A DNA stretch of 64,000 nt from Myroides odoratimimus (GTDB lineage Bacteria; Bacteroidota; Bacteroidia; Flavobacteriales; Flavobacteriaceae): NCBI RefSeq assembly GCF_030326305.1, contig NZ_JACAKB010000002.1:291348-355347 (forward strand). Reading direction: 5' to 3'. Shown piece by piece: positions 59,808 through 64,000 of this stretch. The notes below the pieces were generated by a model. It did no database searches and was not told the origin of the DNA. It saw only the letters and a program-made list of their open reading frames with translations. Made by a program: the position numbers and the translations under genes. Each line of letters starts with the position of its first letter. Position 1 is the first letter of the stretch.

Positions 59808-61760
59808 ATGTGTCAAGAACATTCAAATCATAATCACTCACATAACCACAGTGATCATAATCATGGACACGACCATGATCATGACCACAGCCACGGAGGA
59901 GAGAATACAAAGCTATTTGTTGGCTTCAGTTTAGTTATGTTTTTTATAGGAGTCTTTCTGGCTAATATTATAAAAGCAGATTGGTTTATCAACAATAATA
60001 CATTAAGGCTATCGTGGTACATCGTTGCTTACCTACCAGTAGCATTCCCTGTTCTAAAAGAGGCTGTGAAATTAGGAGGCAAAGGAGATTTCTTTAATGA
60101 GTTCTCGTTAATGGGAGTAGCTACGTTAGGAGCTTTCTTTATAGGTGAATATCCTGAAGGAGTAGCTGTAATGATATTCTATACCATCGGTGAAATATTC
60201 CAAGAAAGCGCTGTAAATAAAGCTAAAGGTAATATCAAGGCTCTACTAGACATTCGCCCTAACGAAGCAACAGTGTTTAGAAACAATGAATACACTGTTG
60301 TCAATCCAGAACAAGTAAGCATCGGAGAGATCATTCAAGTAAAAGTAGGTGAAAAGATTCCATTAGATGGAGAGCTACTAACGGATAAAGGTAGCTTTAA
60401 TACTTCTGCCTTGACTGGTGAAAGTAAACCTAGTACATACGAGAAAGGAGAAACTGTCCTTACAGGAATGATTAACTTACAGAATGTAATCGAGATTAAA
60501 ACAACAAAGTTGTATCAAGATAGTTCTCTTGCTAAAATCCTTCAAATGGTACAAGAAGCAAGTGCACGTAAGGCTACAACAGAACTTTATATTAGAAAAT
60601 TCGCTAAGGTATATACTCCTATCGTATTCTTTCTAGCTGTTGCTTTGACGATTATACCTTTTTTTGTATTAGGAGAAGGATATGAGTTTAAAACTTGGTT
60701 AGAGCGCGCATTAGTATTCTTAGTAATTTCTTGTCCTTGTGCATTAGTTATCTCAGTCCCGTTAGGATACTTTGGAGGAATAGGGGCTGCTTCTAGAAAT
60801 GGTATCTTGTTTAAAGGATCCAATTACTTAGAGCTAATGGCTAAATTAGACATCGTAGTAATGGATAAAACAGGTACACTTACAGAAGGAGTTTTTAAAG
60901 TTCAAAAAGTAGAAACTACAGTTGAACAGACTGAATTTGTAAGTATTGTATCAGCTATTGAAAAACAATCTACACACCCTATAGCGAAGGCGATTGTAGA
61001 AGCTTACCCTACTTCCAAAACTGCAGAAGAGGTACATGAGATTTCGGGGAAAGGATTAATGGGTAAAGTAGATGACAAAGAAGTACTCGTTGGTAATACA
61101 GCTCTTTTAAAACACTATAACATTAATTACCCAACAGATATAGATGATATTGTAGAAAGTATCGTTATCGTGGCTATCAATAAAGAATACAGTGGATATA
61201 TTACCATTGCAGATCAGATCAAAGTTGACTCTAAGGATGCAATCAAACTGATGAAGTCTCTTGGAGTAAAGAAAACTGTAATGCTTAGTGGTGATAAAAA
61301 TACAATCACTCAAAAAGTAGCTAAAGAAACAAATATAGATTTAGCATTAGGAGGTTTACTACCTGAAGGTAAGGTAGAGCAAGTAGAAAAGCTTAAAAAA
61401 GAACATCCGAATATGTCAATCGCTTTTGTAGGAGATGGAATAAATGATGCACCTGTACTTGCTTTAAGTGATGTAGGTATAGCTATGGGAGGATTAGGAA
61501 GTGATGCAGCTATAGAAACAGCTGATGTCGTGATACAGACGGATCAACCATCTAAGATTGCAACTGCAATGCATATAGGTAAAGAAACACGTAAAATAGT
61601 AATTCAGAACATTACACTAGCCTTAGTAGTGAAAGTGATTGTGCTTATATTAGGGGCTGGTGGAGTAGCTACGATGTGGGAAGCAGTATTCGCAGATGTA
61701 GGAGTTGCATTATTAGCCATACTAAATGCTGTAAGAATTCAAAAGATGAAGTTTATATAA
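59808..61760 (+). CDS. Zinc/cadmium/lead P1B-type ATPase with a His-rich N-terminus
   Basis: The 650-residue protein has a His/Asp-rich segment at residues 4-30 (HNHSHNHSDHNHGHDHDH region) in place of the usual heavy-metal-associated domain, then the P1B core: the CPC motif SCPCALV near 308, the phosphorylated DKTGTLTEG near 352, STHPIAKA near 388 and GDGINDAPVLALSD near 545. The CPC motif and helix pattern fit Zn/Cd/Pb export (ZntA/CadA). Loss of the CxxC domain and gain of His residues suggests zinc as substrate; this is an inference. Confidence 0.92.
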   Translation: MCQEHSNHNHSHNHSDHNHGHDHDHDHSHGGENTKLFVGFSLVMFFIGVFLANIIKADWFINNNTLRLSWYIVAYLPVAFPVLKEAVKLGGKGDFFNEFSLMGVATLGAFFIGEYPEGVAVMIFYTIGEIFQESAVNKAKGNIKALLDIRPNEATVFRNNEYTVVNPEQVSIGEIIQVKVGEKIPLDGELLTDKGSFNTSALTGESKPSTYEKGETVLTGMINLQNVIEIKTTKLYQDSSLAKILQMVQEASARKATTELYIRKFAKVYTPIVFFLAVALTIIPFFVLGEGYEFKTWLERALVFLVISCPCALVISVPLGYFGGIGAASRNGILFKGSNYLELMAKLDIVVMDKTGTLTEGVFKVQKVETTVEQTEFVSIVSAIEKQSTHPIAKAIVEAYPTSKTAEEVHEISGKGLMGKVDDKEVLVGNTALLKHYNINYPTDIDDIVESIVIVAINKEYSGYITIADQIKVDSKDAIKLMKSLGVKKTVMLSGDKNTITQKVAKETNIDLALGGLLPEGKVEQVEKLKKEHPNMSIAFVGDGINDAPVLALSDVGIAMGGLGSDAAIETADVVIQTDQPSKIATAMHIGKETRKIVIQNITLALVVKVIVLILGAGGVATMWEAVFADVGVALLAILNAVRIQKMKFI

Positions 61761-61774
61761 CTTAATACAAACAT

Positions 61775-61803
61775 AAAATCCCGATAGTAATCGGGATTTT
61801 TTT
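61775..61803. terminator. Bidirectional terminator after the P-type ATPase gene
   Basis: AAAATCCCGAT and ATCGGGATTTT form an 11-bp stem around AGTA, flanked by A and T runs; it serves the converging gene at 61802 as well. Confidence 0.85.
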
Positions 61804-62407
61804 ATTCTTGTTCCTTAAACTGATTTAAGGTATGCTCAATTTGTAGAAGATATTGTCCATATAGTTTTTTAATCCAATACTTGGCAATAAAGTAGATTAG
61901 AACAACCATAATAATAGACACTATTCCTAAATACTTTAAAGCGTGTAAATCACCTCCCAAAATAAGGTCTAATTGAGAAGAAGGAGATGCTACTAAAAGT
62001 AATAGAATACCAAAAGGAATAAGTGAATAACAAAAGTTCTCATACATTTGAATATACAACTTTACATTATAATAGCTATCATATACACTGTCTCTACTGC
62101 TTAATTCTAAAGAAGCAGATGATCTATAAAAGCGATACATCTTCAAAATATAATACCCTGTAATAAGTACAAATATTCCATAGAAAAGATAAAAACCACC
62201 TATTCTATTATTCTGTATATCCAAAAGATTTGGAGTGAAAACGATAAAAACTATACTTACAATCTGTATCCAAATCTCCTTTTTGACATTACCTCTAATC
62301 TTGTCTAATGGTAGACGACTTACTTTTTCCTTAAGCTCTTGAGAAGCTACTATATCTGTAGACAGTTCTTGTTCCTGCCATGACTTCTTTAAATCATCTA
62401 AATTCAT
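61802..62407 (-). CDS. Membrane partner of the ECF sigma factor (possible anti-sigma)
   Basis: The 201-residue protein starts MNLDDLKKSWQEQE, the typical opening of Bacteroidota proteins encoded next to ECF sigma factors, followed by four membrane helices (about 45-60, 72-90, 125-141 and 160-176). The N-terminal cytosolic part could bind the sigma factor. It overlaps the sigma gene by 14 nt. Anti-sigma function is an inference from position. Confidence 0.6.
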   Translation of the reverse strand: MNLDDLKKSWQEQELSTDIVASQELKEKVSRLPLDKIRGNVKKEIWIQIVSIVFIVFTPNLLDIQNNRIGGFYLFYGIFVLITGYYILKMYRFYRSSASLELSSRDSVYDSYYNVKLYIQMYENFCYSLIPFGILLLLVASPSSQLDLILGGDLHALKYLGIVSIIMVVLIYFIAKYWIKKLYGQYLLQIEHTLNQFKEQE

Positions 62408-62909
62408 AGCCTTGATTCTTTATTATTTCTTGTAATTTATTTTTTGTTCTATTGAGTTTCACCCTAGCATTTCCTTCAGAAATACCAAGATTACTACCTA
62501 TCTCTTGATGAGAGAATCCTTCTAAATACAAAAATATCAATGCCTTTTCTACATCATTTAATAAATAGATAGCGTTGTACAAATATTGTACTTGGCTTTC
62601 TACAATCATATCAACTTCACTTGATTGAAGATTCTTAACTTTATCATCAAAAATATCATTTCGTTCAACTACTTGCTTAGCTTTTTTAAAATAAGTAATA
62701 GCTGTATTTAAAGCCACTCGATACATCCAAGTAGAGAATTGACTTTGCCCTTGAAAACGAGTATAGGACTTCCACAGTTGTAAAATAATTTCTTGATACA
62801 AATCGTTTTGATCCTCTTGGTTATCCATATACATCTTAGATACTTTATATAAAATACCTTTATGCTCTTCTATTTGATGTAGAAAGGTTTGTTCTAAAGT
62901 CTTGCTCAC
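62394..62909 (-). CDS. ECF-type RNA polymerase sigma factor
   Basis: The 171-residue protein has the sigma-70 region 2 with DLYQEIILQLWKSYTRFQGQSQFSTWMYRVALNTA (about 36-70) and region 4 with LYLEGFSHQEIGSNLGISEGNARVKLNRTKNKL (about 127-159). It is probably controlled by the overlapping membrane protein gene. The TraB/GumN gene lies 5 nt upstream on the same strand, so all three may form one operon. Confidence 0.93.
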   Translation of the reverse strand: MSKTLEQTFLHQIEEHKGILYKVSKMYMDNQEDQNDLYQEIILQLWKSYTRFQGQSQFSTWMYRVALNTAITYFKKAKQVVERNDIFDDKVKNLQSSEVDMIVESQVQYLYNAIYLLNDVEKALIFLYLEGFSHQEIGSNLGISEGNARVKLNRTKNKLQEIIKNQGYEFR

Positions 62910-62914
62910 ATTTA

Positions 62915-63772
62915 CTAATTATAAATAGCTCTTACTTTATACCCATCTTTTTCTAATAATTTTAGGACTCCATAGTCTCCGCCAAGATGTGCGCTTCCTA
63001 CAGCAAATATTGTGGACTTTTTCTTCATTATTTCTGGCATCTTAGTTACCCATTTTATATTTCTATTATCTAATAAGTCTTTCTTAAACTCTATAGGTAC
63101 AAACTTAGGATTGGTTCCAAATTCATATAAAGCTTCAATATCCTCATCTAAGAAAGATTGCTTCATCTCATTATAAGTCTCCTTATAAGCATTAACTTCC
63201 TTAAATTGATTAATCAACTCTTTAGGTGAAAATATATTTTCCATTACTTTCTGTTGATCAATGAAATGTTCCAAACCAATTATTGATTTATTAGCGTGCA
63301 ATGCTTTCTCAAAAAGTTCTAAATCATATTCTTTAACTTCACATGTCACTAACTTAGACATCATTAATCCAACCAAAGCAATAGTTGAAAAGCTATTTAC
63401 TTGCTCTAGTTCTAAATCATATTCTTCCTTCAAAATATCCACAAACTCAGCTAACTCTTCCTGGGTCAATTGAGAAGACAAAGATTGCTTTGACACGAAC
63501 ATTTTTTGCATATATGCCAATTCAACAGGATCACTAAAGTTAACCTCTAAAGCTAATTGCTCAACGCTATCTAAAGCCTTTTGAACTTTGTCACTAATAA
63601 TTAATTCATCCTTACACAAAATGTGAAATGTACCTAAAACATAAGAAGGCTCGTTCAAGTCCTTTCCAGAAACTTCCCATAATAAGCTTTTTTCTGATAC
63701 ATTAATATCTTGAGCAACGCACTGAAAACTAACTAAAACAAATAATAAAATACAAGAAAATACACGCTTCAT
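62915..63772 (-). CDS. TraB/GumN family secreted protein
   Basis: The 285-residue protein has a signal peptide (cleavage after CVAQ) and the two TraB/GumN landmarks: GTFHILCKDE near residue 47 and the C-terminal FAVGSAHLGGDYGVLKLLEKDGYKVR near 255. The conserved GTFH and GSAH histidines suggest a metal-dependent hydrolase of the Tiki-like type; substrate unknown. It is the promoter-proximal gene of the sigma factor cluster. Confidence 0.85.
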   Translation of the reverse strand: MKRVFSCILLFVLVSFQCVAQDINVSEKSLLWEVSGKDLNEPSYVLGTFHILCKDELIISDKVQKALDSVEQLALEVNFSDPVELAYMQKMFVSKQSLSSQLTQEELAEFVDILKEEYDLELEQVNSFSTIALVGLMMSKLVTCEVKEYDLELFEKALHANKSIIGLEHFIDQQKVMENIFSPKELINQFKEVNAYKETYNEMKQSFLDEDIEALYEFGTNPKFVPIEFKKDLLDNRNIKWVTKMPEIMKKKSTIFAVGSAHLGGDYGVLKLLEKDGYKVRAIYN

Positions 63773-63890
63773 AACTATGTAGTATTTATAAGACTATAAT
63801 ATACATAGTAAGTATAGAATAGAATGAAACGTTACAAAAAAAGATCACTTTTTTAAAAAAATATTGAAGTAGAAAGGTATACAAACAAAA

Positions 63891-63920
63891 AATCCCCAAC
63901 CTCTAATGAGATTGGGGATT
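63891..63920 (-). terminator. Terminator of the rRNA operon
   Basis: AATCCCCAA and TTGGGGATT-type arms with inner CCTC/GAGA form a stem, and six T follow on the minus strand. It lies directly after the 5S rRNA gene. Confidence 0.8.
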
Positions 63921-63930
63921 CTATAAAGAA

Positions 63931-64000
63931 AGGCGGCGACATACTCTCCCACTGGTTAGCAGTACCATCTGCGCTAGCGGGCTTAACTTCTCTGTTCGAA
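63931..64000 (-). rRNA. rrf: 5S ribosomal RNA, 3' part
   Basis: The minus strand carries the 5S-specific sequence from TTCGAACAGAGAAGTTAAGC through GATGGTACTGC and AGAGTATGTCGCCGCC. It runs off the right edge, so the 5' part is outside the window. The 3' boundary is approximate. It is the tail of an rRNA operon on the minus strand. Confidence 0.93.

Overview
This window reads as a chromosomal segment of a low-GC member of the Bacteroidota, most likely a Flavobacteriaceae genome close to Myroides (genus is an inference from protein style, not proven). The signs are an A/T-rich background, start codons preceded by A-rich stretches instead of strong Shine-Dalgarno sites, many matches to the Bacteroidota promoter -7 element TAnnTTTG, a Rho factor with a long disordered N/Q-rich insertion, DUF4293/DUF2911/OmpW/M64-peptidase families, and the linked set PASTA protein - RluD - Ddl - CoaD - NUDIX - PyrE - SRPBCC. 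No insertion sequence, prophage, CRISPR array or conjugative gene was seen; this is mostly core chromosome.

Layout. 1-6.7 kb: DUF2795 protein, PduO-type cobalamin adenosyltransferase, LolD-like ABC ATPase, a shrunken methyltransferase-like gene, two tandem tRNA-Arg(ACG), Rho, a DUF4293 membrane protein and a phosphodiesterase. 6.7-16.6 kb: secreted M64 metallopeptidase, truA with an ABC exporter, dihydrolipoyl dehydrogenase, a YjdF/AraC pair, purB and a DUF2911 protein. 16.8-26.2 kb: dsbD-tilS, PASTA-rluD, ddl-coaD, NUDIX/pyrE in a very tight divergent pair, an SRPBCC protein and a lipoprotein. 26.3-28.7 kb: a small-ORF/terminator leader followed by rtcB-prfH, a ribosome damage-repair module. 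28.9-38 kb: prmA-clpS, a porin, lipoproteins, aspartokinase-lysA preceded by a candidate lysine leader-peptide attenuator, more secreted proteins and a siderophore-interacting reductase. 38-46 kb: udk-ftsB-mutA-mutB, membrane proteins, a DEAD-box helicase and a SanA-like protein. 46-51.4 kb: a five-gene run of secreted proteins of unknown function, plus a CpxP-like protein. 51.6-64 kb: feoAB with a candidate operator, recR, a sodium/solute symporter, OmpW, a MATE exporter, a His-rich zinc/cadmium P-type ATPase, an ECF sigma factor with a membrane partner, a TraB/GumN protein, and the 3' end of a 5S rRNA gene on the minus strand, marking the tail of an rRNA operon.

Genes that connect: the adenosyltransferase supplies the cofactor that MutA/MutB need; aspartokinase and LysA sit at the two ends of lysine/diaminopimelate synthesis and share a leader; FeoAB, the siderophore-interacting protein and their candidate operators form an iron theme; RtcB-PrfH, PrmA, TruA, RluD, TilS and ClpS form a translation-quality theme.

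The strongest unexplained signals are (1) the Lys-rich leader peptide, 7-bp antiterminator match and terminator ahead of aspartokinase; (2) the self-contained promoter-sORF-terminator unit and folded leader ahead of rtcB-prfH; (3) a dispersed hairpin repeat family built from 11-bp tandem units, with three copies at about 8.2, 28.7 and 54.3 kb; and (4) the five-gene envelope run at 46-50.4 kb.
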